From: CAZQBY01 sp964592405 [NCBI: uncultured archaeon]
GTDB lineage: Archaea > Altiarchaeota > Altiarchaeia > JAFGQM01
Reading direction: 5' to 3'
Assembly (NCBI GenBank): GCA_964592405.1
Contig: CAZQBY010000006.1
Location: 19,968 to 83,967, forward strand
Length of the DNA stretch: 64,000 nt
Under the pieces are notes generated by a model, which was not told the DNA's origin, made no database searches, and worked only from the letters and a program-made list of their open reading frames with translations. The stretch's first letter is position 1; each line of letters opens with the position of its first letter. Made by a program: the position numbers and the translations under genes. Positions 53,649-60,898 of the stretch are shown here, piece after piece.

Positions 53649-53996
53649 GTGATTAGACGGCACAAAGATATAGAAAAGGATTTAAAAATCCTTAGTAAAA
53701 AGTCCAAAGCCCCCAGAGAGAGTCTTGAAGCATGGGAGAGATTATTTGAAACAAAAGGGCTCTCCGAAACTCCTGCCATTGAAAGATACCCTGGATTCGG
53801 CAAGCATGAGGTCTATAAGGCAAGGGTAGTGCCGTTAAAAGAAAATTGTGGCAAATCAAAAGGCTATAGGGTCGTATTTGAAAAACGCGGGGCAGACTAC
53901 ATCATACTCTGTTTCTCAAGACATGGCATATACAAACGCGAGCAAGACTTGATTAATATGACGAAGTCCAGGATAATGAGCTTTGAGACGACTTAA
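53649..53996 (+). CDS. RelE-fold-like toxin candidate paired with the Panacea protein
   Basis: The protein has 115 residues with a GTG start at 53649. After a charged N-terminal helical part, the strands VYKARVVPLKENCG, GYRVVFEKRGADYIILC and FSRHGIYKREQDL resemble the RelE/ParE mRNA-interferase sheet with a late basic/His region. The family is not certain. Its position directly behind a Panacea antitoxin supports the toxin role. If RelE-like, it would cut mRNA or inhibit translation. Confidence 0.7.
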   Translation: MIRRHKDIEKDLKILSKKSKAPRESLEAWERLFETKGLSETPAIERYPGFGKHEVYKARVVPLKENCGKSKGYRVVFEKRGADYIILCFSRHGIYKREQDLINMTKSRIMSFETT

Positions 53997-54017
53997 ATCT
54001 AAAAAGTAAAGACATAG

Positions 54018-54149
54018 TTACCAGCACATAACCCCCTCCGAACAAGCTCCAGATAAAATAAGATAGAGCAGTATTGCTGACATTATGATTACAAAAAGTA
54101 TTATCAATATCACATCCTTTGATAGCTTACTCTTCTTCTTTCTCGGCAT
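54018..54149 (-). CDS. 43-residue basic single-helix membrane protein
   Basis: From ATG 54149 the frame encodes a strongly basic start (MPRKKKSKLSKD), one helix (VILIILFVIIMSAILLYLIL) and a short tail ending VMCW. It overlaps the 3' end of the next upstream frame by 23 nt. Organisation and strand mirror the 49-residue gene at 52282. Family unknown. Confidence 0.5.
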   Translation of the reverse strand: MPRKKKSKLSKDVILIILFVIIMSAILLYLILSGACSEGVMCW

Positions 54150-54312
54150 TTGAAGTTCCCCCATCTATTCTACCTTTAATGTCAATAATTTCATGGATTG
54201 TCCATATAGACAGGCCCACCCATGCTATTAGAAAAACCCCTAATATTAGGTATACTTGCTCTGCTCCTTGTAACAAGAAAATTACTACAGCTGCAAAAAT
54301 GCCCCATCCTGC
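54127..54312 (-). pseudogene. Two-helix small membrane gene lacking a start, cut at the island edge
   Basis: Sixty-one codons are open from 54312 to the stop at 54127. They encode two hydrophobic stretches (IFAAVVIFLL and YLILGVFLIAWVGLSIW), then an acidic tail ending EKEEE. No ATG occurs in the frame, and a TGA lies directly upstream, within the repeat-bearing boundary at about 54311-54322. It looks like the 3' part of a gene whose start was lost. TTG at about 54276 is a weak alternative start. Confidence 0.45.
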
Positions 54313-54356
54313 TCATATAGTCTACTCATAAGCCTACTTTATTAGCAAAGCCCACG
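54311..54356 (+). repeat. Right-edge repeats of the accessory island
   Basis: GCTCATATAGTC (54311-54322) is the reverse complement of the left-edge GACTTTATGAGC with one mismatch. ACTTTATTAGCAAAGCC (54337-54353) repeats left-edge 52740-52756 with one mismatch. AGCAAAGCCCACGGCAC is also inverted relative to GTGCCGTTGGGCTTTGCT on the left with one inserted base. These matches suggest terminal repeats of a segment of about 1.6 kb. Confidence 0.6.
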
Positions 54357-54365
54357 GCACAATAC

Positions 54366-54438
54366 CTTTTTATAACCCATGCTTCTAATTAACCGCTTTT
54401 TTCTATGGGATCTAGTGCAGACCGCGAGGTTTGTCTAG
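54366..54438 (+). promoter_or_regulatory. rps12 operon promoter and leader hairpin
   Basis: TATA element CTTTTTATAACC (54366-54377) implies a start near 54400 and a leader of about 60 nt. In it, CTAG (54412-54415) and CTAG (54435-54438) close a hairpin whose tip ACC-GCGA-GGT has a GNRA-type tetraloop. It could be a ribosomal-protein feedback site. Confidence 0.45.
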
Positions 54439-54458
54439 TCTATTTTTGATACTAAAAA

Positions 54459-54887
54459 ATGGGAAACGGCGAGTTTGCTGCCAAGAAGCTTGAGGACAAG
54501 AGAAGAAAATTCCGGTGGTATGATGAGCCCTATATGAGGCGTGAGCGCAGGCTCAAGGAGAAGCACGATCCTCTGAGGGGCAGGAGTCAGGCCAAGGGCA
54601 TAGTGCTGGAAAAGGTTGGAATAGAGGCCAAGCAACCAAACTCTGCCATCAGAAAATGCGTCAAGATACAGCTTATCGGAACCGGCCGGCAGATAACCGC
54701 ATTTGCCCCCCGCAATCATGCAATAACGTTTATAGATGAGCACGATGAGGTTTTGGTTGAGGGAATCGGCGGTAGAAAGGGCCGCTCTTATGGCGACATT
54801 CCCGGCGTAAGATACAAGGTCATAAAGGTCAATAACCAATCCCTCCTACAGCTTGTCAGAGGGAAGGCCGAGAAGGCGAGGAAATAA
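54459..54887 (+). CDS. rps12: Ribosomal protein uS12 (S12)
   Basis: The 142-residue length is archaeal. [19 protein letters not shown] and the [18 protein letters not shown] loop are universal S12 elements at the decoding centre. It heads rps12-rps7-fusA-tuf-rps10. In many archaea RNA polymerase, rpl30e and nusA genes precede rps12; here the accessory island does. Confidence 0.98.
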   Translation: MGNGEFAAKKLEDKRRKFRWYDEPYMRRERRLKEKHDPLRGRSQAKGIVLEKVGIEAKQPNSAIRKCVKIQLIGTGRQITAFAPRNHAITFIDEHDEVLVEGIGGRKGRSYGDIPGVRYKVIKVNNQSLLQLVRGKAEKARK

Positions 54888-54889
54888 GA

Positions 54890-55498
54890 ATGGAGGGTAT
54901 CAAACTATTCGGGCGCTGGGATTTTGATGCCGAGGTAGTTGACCCGGGTCTGCGGACATACATAAATCTTACACCGGTTCTGGCTCCCCATACCGGTGGA
55001 AAGCACTCAAAAAAACGCTTCTGGAAGGCTGAGAAGGTGTCAATTGTCGAGCGCCTGATAAACAAGGTAATGAGGAGCGGTGCTGGCTCCAAGAAGTTTT
55101 CCGGCAAGTATCTGAGGGGCGGTGGCGCCACAGGCAAGAAGAATCTGGCGACAAGGATTGTGGAGAGGGCCTTTGAGCTGATAGAGAAGCGCACCGGCAG
55201 GAACCCCATACAAGTCTTTGTGGATGCCATACAGAATGGGGCACCAAGAGAGGAGACCACATCCATAATTTACGGCGGCGTCCAGTACCATCAGGCTGTG
55301 GACATCTCTCCAATGCGGCGCATCGACATGGCGCTCAAGAATCTGGTCGTAGCAGCCTATGCCAATTCCTTCAACAACAAGACCAGTATTGAGGAATCTC
55401 TGGCCAATGAGATAATCGGGGCGGCCAATAACGATCCAAAATCGTTTGCAATCAAAAAGAAGGAGGAGATGGAGAGGATAGCAAAGTCCTCAAGATAA
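54890..55498 (+). CDS. rps7: Ribosomal protein uS7 (S7)
   Basis: The protein has 202 residues with the archaeal N-terminal extension. KKRFWKAEKVSIVERLINKV, the beta-hairpin region EETTSIIYGGVQYHQAVDI and the final helices are typical. S7 organises the 16S rRNA head. It starts two bases after the rps12 stop, so translation is coupled. Confidence 0.97.
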   Translation: MEGIKLFGRWDFDAEVVDPGLRTYINLTPVLAPHTGGKHSKKRFWKAEKVSIVERLINKVMRSGAGSKKFSGKYLRGGGATGKKNLATRIVERAFELIEKRTGRNPIQVFVDAIQNGAPREETTSIIYGGVQYHQAVDISPMRRIDMALKNLVVAAYANSFNNKTSIEESLANEIIGAANNDPKSFAIKKKEEMERIAKSSR

Positions 55499-55549
55499 TC
55501 TACAGGATATAAATCAGGATATAAAAACAGATATAAACTGCGATACAAG

Positions 55550-57742
55550 ATGGGCCGACGGGAACAGATGGTGGAAAAGGTCACAAAACTTATGAAGAAG
55601 AAGGACAGGATAAGGAATATGGGAATTGCTGCACACATAGACCATGGCAAGACTACACTGTCTGACAACCTTCTCTCCGGATGTGGCATAATCTCGGAGG
55701 AACTCTCTGGCAAGCAGCTGTATATGGACTACGATGAGCAGGAACAGGCGAGGGGTATAACAATCAACGCTGCCAATGTATCAATGGTCCATGAATACAA
55801 GGATGAGGAATACCTCATCAATCTGATAGATACGCCCGGCCACGTTGATTTCTCCGGAGATGTAACGCGTGCCATGCGGGCCGTGGACGGAGCCATAATA
55901 GTGGTCTGTGCAGTGGAGGGCGTCATGCCCCAGACAAAAACAGTAATCGGGCAGGCCCTCAAGGAGAAGGTCAAACCTCTCCTGTTCATCAACAAGGTGG
56001 ACCGCATGATAAATGAGCTCAAACTTACGCCTGAGGCCATGCAGGAGAGGTTCATGAAGATAATAAGGGAGGTCAACCGCCTCATCACCAATATGGCACC
56101 CGAGGAGTTCAAGAAGGAATGGCTCGTGGATGTAAAGACCGGCAGAGTCGCTTTTGGCTCTGCTTACAACAACTGGGCCACCTCCATACCCTATATGGAG
56201 AAGGCCGGGATAAATTTTAAGGACATCATAGATTACTGCAATCAGGACAGGCAGAAGGAACTGGCCAAGAAGACCCCCCTCCATGAGGTCCTGCTGGATA
56301 TGGTAGTAAGGCATCTTCCAAGCCCTCTGGAAGCCCAGAAATACAGGGTGCCCAACATCTGGCATGGCGACATGGAGAGCGAGATAGGTCAGGCCATGCA
56401 GAACTGCGATGACAGCAGTAAACTGGCAATGATGGTAACAAAGATAATAGTGGACCCTCAGGCAGGCGAGATAACCACCGGCAGGATATTTTCAGGGACA
56501 CTAAAGCGGGGAATGGAGGTTTACTCCAATGGGTCCAAACAGACAATGCGGGTTCAGCAGCTTGGTGTTTACATGGGTGCTGAGAGGATAAACGTCGATG
56601 AACTGAGTGCCGGCAACATAGCAGCCATATCCGGCCTGAAGAGCACCTTTGCAGGTGATACACTCAGCTCAGAGCCCATGGAGCCCTTTGAATCAATCAA
56701 GCACTTCTCCGAGCCTGTTGTGACAAAGGCAATAGAGCCAAAGAACCCTGCTGATCTGCCAAAGCTCATTGAAGTCATGAGATCCATGGCAAAGGCAGAC
56801 CCAACGCTGCAGGTTACAATTGATGAGGAGACAGGCGAATATCTCATTTCCGGCATGGGCGAACTCCATCTGGAGATTGTGGAGTATCGCATAAAGAATG
56901 AGAGGGGCGTTGATATAAAGAGCAGTAATCCTATAGTGGTCTACAGGGAGACAGTTACAAAAAAGAGCAGCGAGATGCACGGAAGAAGCCCAAACAAGCA
57001 CAACGACTTCTTCCTGGTGGTTGAGCCGCTGGAGGATGCCGTATATCAGGCACTTTACAGGGGCGACTTCTCTGAAGGCCGGAGGAAGGACTCCAAGGAC
57101 ATATGGCAGGATCTCGCCAAACTTGGCATGGACAAGGAGGAAGCCAAGAGAATACGCGACATATTCCACGGCAACGTTTTCATTGATGCGACAAAGGGGA
57201 TACAACATCTGGACGAGGTTATAGAGCTTATACTCGATGCCTTTGAGCAGGTCATGAAAAGAGGGCCTTTGTGTCAGGAGCCGTGCACAAAGGTCAAGGT
57301 CAAACTCACAGATGTCAAGCTTCATGAGGATGCGGTCCACAGGGGGCCGGCACAGGTATATCCGGCCATTAGGAACCCCATATATCGGGGCATGCTGGAG
57401 GCGGGGGCCACTCTGCTGGAACCGAAGCAAAACCTCTACATACAAACACCATCTGCTTATATGGGCAACGCTTCTAGGGACATCCAGTCCAGAAGGGGCA
57501 TCATAATCGATATGCGTCAGGAGGGGGAGCAGAGCTTCATAGACGCCAAGGTGCCTGTGGCCGAGATGTTTGGTTTCTCCGGCGACATACGCTCGGCAAC
57601 GGAAGGTAACGTCCTCTGGTCCACGGAGAATGCGGGCTTCGAGCAGGTCCCGAGAGAGTTGCAGAATGAGCTGATATCACAGATAAGGAAGCGTAAGGGG
57701 TTTGATCCCAAGCCCCCGACGGCTGCAGATTATCCGGAGTAG
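55550..57742 (+). CDS. fusA: Translation elongation factor EF-2
   Basis: The protein has 730 residues. It catalyses translocation. GTPase motifs: [12 protein letters not shown] (G1), [11 protein letters not shown] (G3) and NKVDRM (G4). Domain IV has the [13 protein letters not shown] loop in which the archaeal/eukaryotic diphthamide His sits. The lengths of domains III-V are normal. It follows rps7 after about 50 nt, as in other archaeal str operons. Confidence 0.98.
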   Translation: MGRREQMVEKVTKLMKKKDRIRNMGIAAHIDHGKTTLSDNLLSGCGIISEELSGKQLYMDYDEQEQARGITINAANVSMVHEYKDEEYLINLIDTPGHVDFSGDVTRAMRAVDGAIIVVCAVEGVMPQTKTVIGQALKEKVKPLLFINKVDRMINELKLTPEAMQERFMKIIREVNRLITNMAPEEFKKEWLVDVKTGRVAFGSAYNNWATSIPYMEKAGINFKDIIDYCNQDRQKELAKKTPLHEVLLDMVVRHLPSPLEAQKYRVPNIWHGDMESEIGQAMQNCDDSSKLAMMVTKIIVDPQAGEITTGRIFSGTLKRGMEVYSNGSKQTMRVQQLGVYMGAERINVDELSAGNIAAISGLKSTFAGDTLSSEPMEPFESIKHFSEPVVTKAIEPKNPADLPKLIEVMRSMAKADPTLQVTIDEETGEYLISGMGELHLEIVEYRIKNERGVDIKSSNPIVVYRETVTKKSSEMHGRSPNKHNDFFLVVEPLEDAVYQALYRGDFSEGRRKDSKDIWQDLAKLGMDKEEAKRIRDIFHGNVFIDATKGIQHLDEVIELILDAFEQVMKRGPLCQEPCTKVKVKLTDVKLHEDAVHRGPAQVYPAIRNPIYRGMLEAGATLLEPKQNLYIQTPSAYMGNASRDIQSRRGIIIDMRQEGEQSFIDAKVPVAEMFGFSGDIRSATEGNVLWSTENAGFEQVPRELQNELISQIRKRKGFDPKPPTAADYPE

Positions 57743-57853
57743 GTTCCCAAAAAACTCAAAATCCAAAAATTAACAAAAATCAAAAACCAAAAATCAAAAA
57801 CACTAAACCAAAAACACCAAAAACAAAACCAAAAATCTAAAAGGGTGAACAAA
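57743..57853 (+). other. A-rich low-complexity leader between fusA and tuf
   Basis: This is 111 nt of A-rich sequence with many CAAAAA and CCAAAAA words and few T or G, ending in an AAAAGGGTG ribosome-binding context ten bases before ATG 57854. No gene or clear TATA box is visible. It may be an unstructured leader that helps initiation on the highly expressed tuf. Confidence 0.7.
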
Positions 57854-59125
57854 ATGGCTGAACTACCACACCTGAATCTTGTGACCATAGGTCATGTAGA
57901 CGCAGGTAAATCAACTCTGGTCGGCCGTCTCCTATATGAACATGGGGAGATCGACGAACAGACAATAAAAAACCTAAGGGCGGAGGCAGAGAAACTCGGA
58001 AAGGGCACCTTCGAGTTCGCCTTCGTTATGGACGGTCTAAAAGAGGAGCGAGCAAGGGGGCTGACAATAGATGTTGCACACAAGAAGTTCACGACGGACA
58101 AGTATTACTTCACAATAATTGATGCCCCCGGCCACAGGGACTTTGTAAAGAACATGATCACCGGGACGTCACAGGCAGACGCCGCCGTACTGGTTGTGAC
58201 AGCAACTGAGGGCGTCATGCCCCAGACGAAGGAGCATACATTCCTTGCCAAGACACTTGGTGTAAAGCAGCTGATAGTAGCCATCAACAAGATGGACGCC
58301 TGCAACTATGATCAGGCCAAATACAACCAGGTCAAGGAGGATGTTTCAAAGCTTCTTAAGTCTGTGGGTTATAAGCCTGAGGAGATACCCTTCCTGGCAG
58401 TGTCCGCCTATAAGGGCGACAATGTCATGAAGAAGAGCGAGAACATGCCGTGGTATGATGGTCCAACGCTCATTGAGGCGTTGAACAAGCTGCAGGTACC
58501 GCCAAAGCTGACGGACAAACCGCTCAGGCTGCCGATACAGGATGTCTACAGCATTACAGGCGTGGGCACAGTCCCGGTTGGAAGGGTTGAGACAGGCGAG
58601 CTGAAGCCGGGCCAGAAGGTTGTCTTCATGCCGACAAATGTCAGTGGTGAGGTCAAGTCAATTGAGATGCACCACGAGCAGATACCAAAGGCTGTTCCGG
58701 GCGACAACGTAGGCTTCAACATCAGGGGAGTCGGAAAACAGGATATCCGGAGGGGTGACGTTTGTGGAGATCCTGCAAACCCGCCCACGGTTGCTGAGGA
58801 GTTTACAGCACAGATAATAGTGCTGAACCACCCCAGCGTCATAGCTCCGGGCTATACACCTGTCTTCCACTGCCACACGGCTCAGGTCGCATGTACAGTA
58901 ACGGAGATAGTGAAGAAGCTGAATCCGGCAACGGGTGAGGTTATTCAGGAGAAGCCCGATTTCATAAAGACGGGCGATGCGGCCGTTATAAAGGTGAAGC
59001 CAACAACACCCATGTGCATTGAAAAGGCATCCGAGTTTCCCCCGCTGGGGAGGTTTGCCGTTCGTGACATGGGGCAGACTGTGGCGGCAGGCATGGTAAT
59101 TGATGTCGTGCCAAAGAAGGTGTAG
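57854..59125 (+). CDS. tuf: Translation elongation factor EF-1A (EF-Tu equivalent)
   Basis: This EF-1A of 423 residues begins at ATG 57854 ([10 protein letters not shown]); an in-frame GTG nine bases earlier is part of the ribosome-binding context. It delivers aminoacyl-tRNA. Motifs: GHVDAGKST (G1), [15 protein letters not shown] (G3), NKMDAC (G4). Domain 2 and domain 3 barrels are complete. A hairpin terminator overlaps its stop codon. Confidence 0.98.
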   Translation: MAELPHLNLVTIGHVDAGKSTLVGRLLYEHGEIDEQTIKNLRAEAEKLGKGTFEFAFVMDGLKEERARGLTIDVAHKKFTTDKYYFTIIDAPGHRDFVKNMITGTSQADAAVLVVTATEGVMPQTKEHTFLAKTLGVKQLIVAINKMDACNYDQAKYNQVKEDVSKLLKSVGYKPEEIPFLAVSAYKGDNVMKKSENMPWYDGPTLIEALNKLQVPPKLTDKPLRLPIQDVYSITGVGTVPVGRVETGELKPGQKVVFMPTNVSGEVKSIEMHHEQIPKAVPGDNVGFNIRGVGKQDIRRGDVCGDPANPPTVAEEFTAQIIVLNHPSVIAPGYTPVFHCHTAQVACTVTEIVKKLNPATGEVIQEKPDFIKTGDAAVIKVKPTTPMCIEKASEFPPLGRFAVRDMGQTVAAGMVIDVVPKKV

Positions 59126-59160
59126 GCTTACACCTTTTTTCTTTTTACTTTTTTACTTTT
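59117..59160 (+). terminator. Hairpin plus T-tract terminator after tuf
   Basis: AAGGTGTA (59117-59124), loop GGCT and TACACCTT (59129-59136) form an 8-bp stem followed by TTTT and further T-rich runs. The stem includes the tuf stop codon. Archaeal terminators need mainly the T-tract; the hairpin is an extra. Confidence 0.7.
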
Positions 59161-59224
59161 TGTTGTCCTTTTTAATTACTCACGCTCAAATTCAGGGATT
59201 TCATGGTTTGGAACCTATCCAAAA

Positions 59225-59527
59225 ATGCAAAAGGCCAAGATAAAGCTGATAGGACGGGACAAGGAGAAGCTGGATGACATCTGCAACCAGATTATAGACA
59301 TTGCGAAAAAGGCAGGTGTGGAGGTCTCCGGAATAATCCGTATTCCGACAAAAAAGCTCAAACTCACAACTCTCAAGTCTCCGGATGGTGAGGGCAAGGC
59401 CACATGGGAGCACTGGGAGATGCGTATCCACAAGCGGCTGGTGATGGTGGCTGCGGACGAGAAGGCCCTCAGGCGCGTCATGAGGATACAGCTCCCGAGA
59501 GACGTGCACGTCGAAATCAGGCTCTAG
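59225..59527 (+). CDS. rps10: Ribosomal protein uS10 (S10)
   Basis: This S10 of 100 residues has KLIGRDKEKLDDICNQII at the start and VMVAADEKALRRVMRIQLP in the second half. S10 belongs to the small-subunit head. It lies downstream of the tuf terminator with a separate T-rich promoter region, but keeps the conserved order tuf-rps10. Confidence 0.97.
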   Translation: MQKAKIKLIGRDKEKLDDICNQIIDIAKKAGVEVSGIIRIPTKKLKLTTLKSPDGEGKATWEHWEMRIHKRLVMVAADEKALRRVMRIQLPRDVHVEIRL

Positions 59528-59675
59528 GCCTGATTGACGCACATGCATAAAACATACATAAAGCAGTGCTCGAGATTCACCTTTAAGCCGAATCCGCATA
59601 TATCCCAACATCCCCGGCGAAAATATCCGCACTATCCAAGCCCTTAATTCTTATTCTACATCTAGTTAATTCCTT

Positions 59676-60098
59676 ATGACCAAAGAAGGCACATTCCTGG
59701 TTTTGACCATAATCCTGGTGATAGGACTACTCACATTCCTGTTCTTTGTCCATGAAAGGCCTTCCGAGCCAGGGATTTGGGACAAGGGCGCTCCCCACGG
59801 GCTAGAAGGCCCGGTTATGCAGGACTGCGGGCTCAACATGACATGCTTCAGAGAGGCGATTTCTGGAGAGTGTAGGGCTGTCACATTCGTGCTCCCCCAC
59901 CCGTTCAACAATACAAAATTCCTTGATGGTGCGGTCATCGGGCGTGTTATAAACAAGTGCAAAGTCCGTGTTGAGGATCCCGAAACCGGTAAATCCATGG
60001 ACTGCCTGCTTGATGAGTCCTTGTTCTCTTCCATAGATTCACTCAGGGATCTGAGAACTGCCTGCTCCGGTGAACTGCTGAAGGAGATACAGGCATAA
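59676..60098 (+). CDS. Unrecognised protein with N-terminal membrane helix
   Basis: The protein has 140 residues. One helix at 8-24 (LVLTIILVIGLLTFLFF) is followed by a small outside domain with Cys residues in MQDCGLNMTCF, SGECRAV, KCKVRV, MDCLL and TACSGE, so disulfides are likely. The 149 nt before it hold no gene. I recognise no family; a signal-anchored envelope protein is the best description. Confidence 0.6.
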   Translation: MTKEGTFLVLTIILVIGLLTFLFFVHERPSEPGIWDKGAPHGLEGPVMQDCGLNMTCFREAISGECRAVTFVLPHPFNNTKFLDGAVIGRVINKCKVRVEDPETGKSMDCLLDESLFSSIDSLRDLRTACSGELLKEIQA

Positions 60099-60131
60099 GT
60101 CTCCCGTCAACAGAACCCATCTGCAAAGCTT

Positions 60132-60183
60132 TTTATTTTGTATAATCTAATATATCATAAAATTATACTAAGCATTATACTAA
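60132..60183 (+). promoter_or_regulatory. vapBC promoter with repeated ATTATACTAA
   Basis: TATA-like AATATATCATAA near 60149-60160 is followed by ATTATACTAA at 60162-60171 and 60174-60183 (period 12). The second copy ends ten bases before the vapB ATG. Toxin-antitoxin pairs are usually repressed by their own antitoxin, and these repeats are candidate operator half-sites. Confidence 0.5.
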
Positions 60184-60193
60184 CATTCCACAA

Positions 60194-60379
60194 ATGTCCC
60201 ACATCGTCACAAGGGCCCGGAAGGCAGGAGGCTCGCTCATACTGACTATACCAAAGGACATACGTCACTCTCTAGGCATCGAGGAGGACCAGCTGGTTGA
60301 AATCGACGTGATAACCCCCAGAGTCGATTTCTACGGTGCCATTCCCAAGGTCAGCCCTTACACAGACAATGCCCAATAG
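60194..60379 (+). CDS. vapB: AbrB/MazE-type antitoxin (VapB)
   Basis: The protein has 61 residues. The swapped-hairpin DNA-binding fold is shown by TRARKAGGSLILTIPKDIRHSLGIEEDQLVEIDV (only this first 40-residue part). The C-terminus (residues 42-61) should bind and block the toxin. It overlaps vapC by 11 nt. Confidence 0.88.
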   Translation: MSHIVTRARKAGGSLILTIPKDIRHSLGIEEDQLVEIDVITPRVDFYGAIPKVSPYTDNAQ

Positions 60380-60761
60380 ACCCCCCAGGTATGTGCTGGA
60401 TGCACATGCCTGGATCGAATACCTCAGAGGCAGCCCTCCCGGTCTTCGTGTCCGGAACCTGATAAACAACGGCCTTGTTTATACCAATGCCCTGACACTT
60501 TCAGAGGTTGTGGACCATGTAGCCAGTCAGGGTCAGGATTATGCCTTGGCTGCAAGGGCAGTCAAAACCCTCTCTGACATCGTGGAGATAGATGATGAAC
60601 TTGCTGTAAGTGCAGCCAAGCGCCACGCCCGCATGAAGAGAAGCGTCAAAAAAACCACACTGGGGCAGGCCTACCTGGTGGAAACCGCCAAGAGGTTTGG
60701 TGCGGAGATCGTGACAGGCGACAAGAGCCTTATCTCCGGGAGGGCAATACTAATAAAATAG
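60369..60761 (+). CDS. vapC: PIN-domain toxin (VapC)
   Basis: The protein has 130 residues from ATG 60369, inside the end of vapB. PIN acidic residues are visible: Asp11 in YVLDAHAWIEYL, Glu in TLSEVVDHV, and Asp in IVTGDKSLI. VapC toxins are RNases that cut tRNA or rRNA. The pair looks intact and probably active. Confidence 0.9.
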   Translation: MPNRPPRYVLDAHAWIEYLRGSPPGLRVRNLINNGLVYTNALTLSEVVDHVASQGQDYALAARAVKTLSDIVEIDDELAVSAAKRHARMKRSVKKTTLGQAYLVETAKRFGAEIVTGDKSLISGRAILIK

Positions 60762-60898
60762 GCCGGAAATTAAGCCGGAAATATCGGCAAATTCCCGAAG
60801 TCCGCATATGAAGCAGAAAATTTTTAAAAAGATGGCAGCCCCGCATAAACCCGACAGAACTTCACTGTCCGCTTTTATATCCTCTGTTATAAGAAAAA

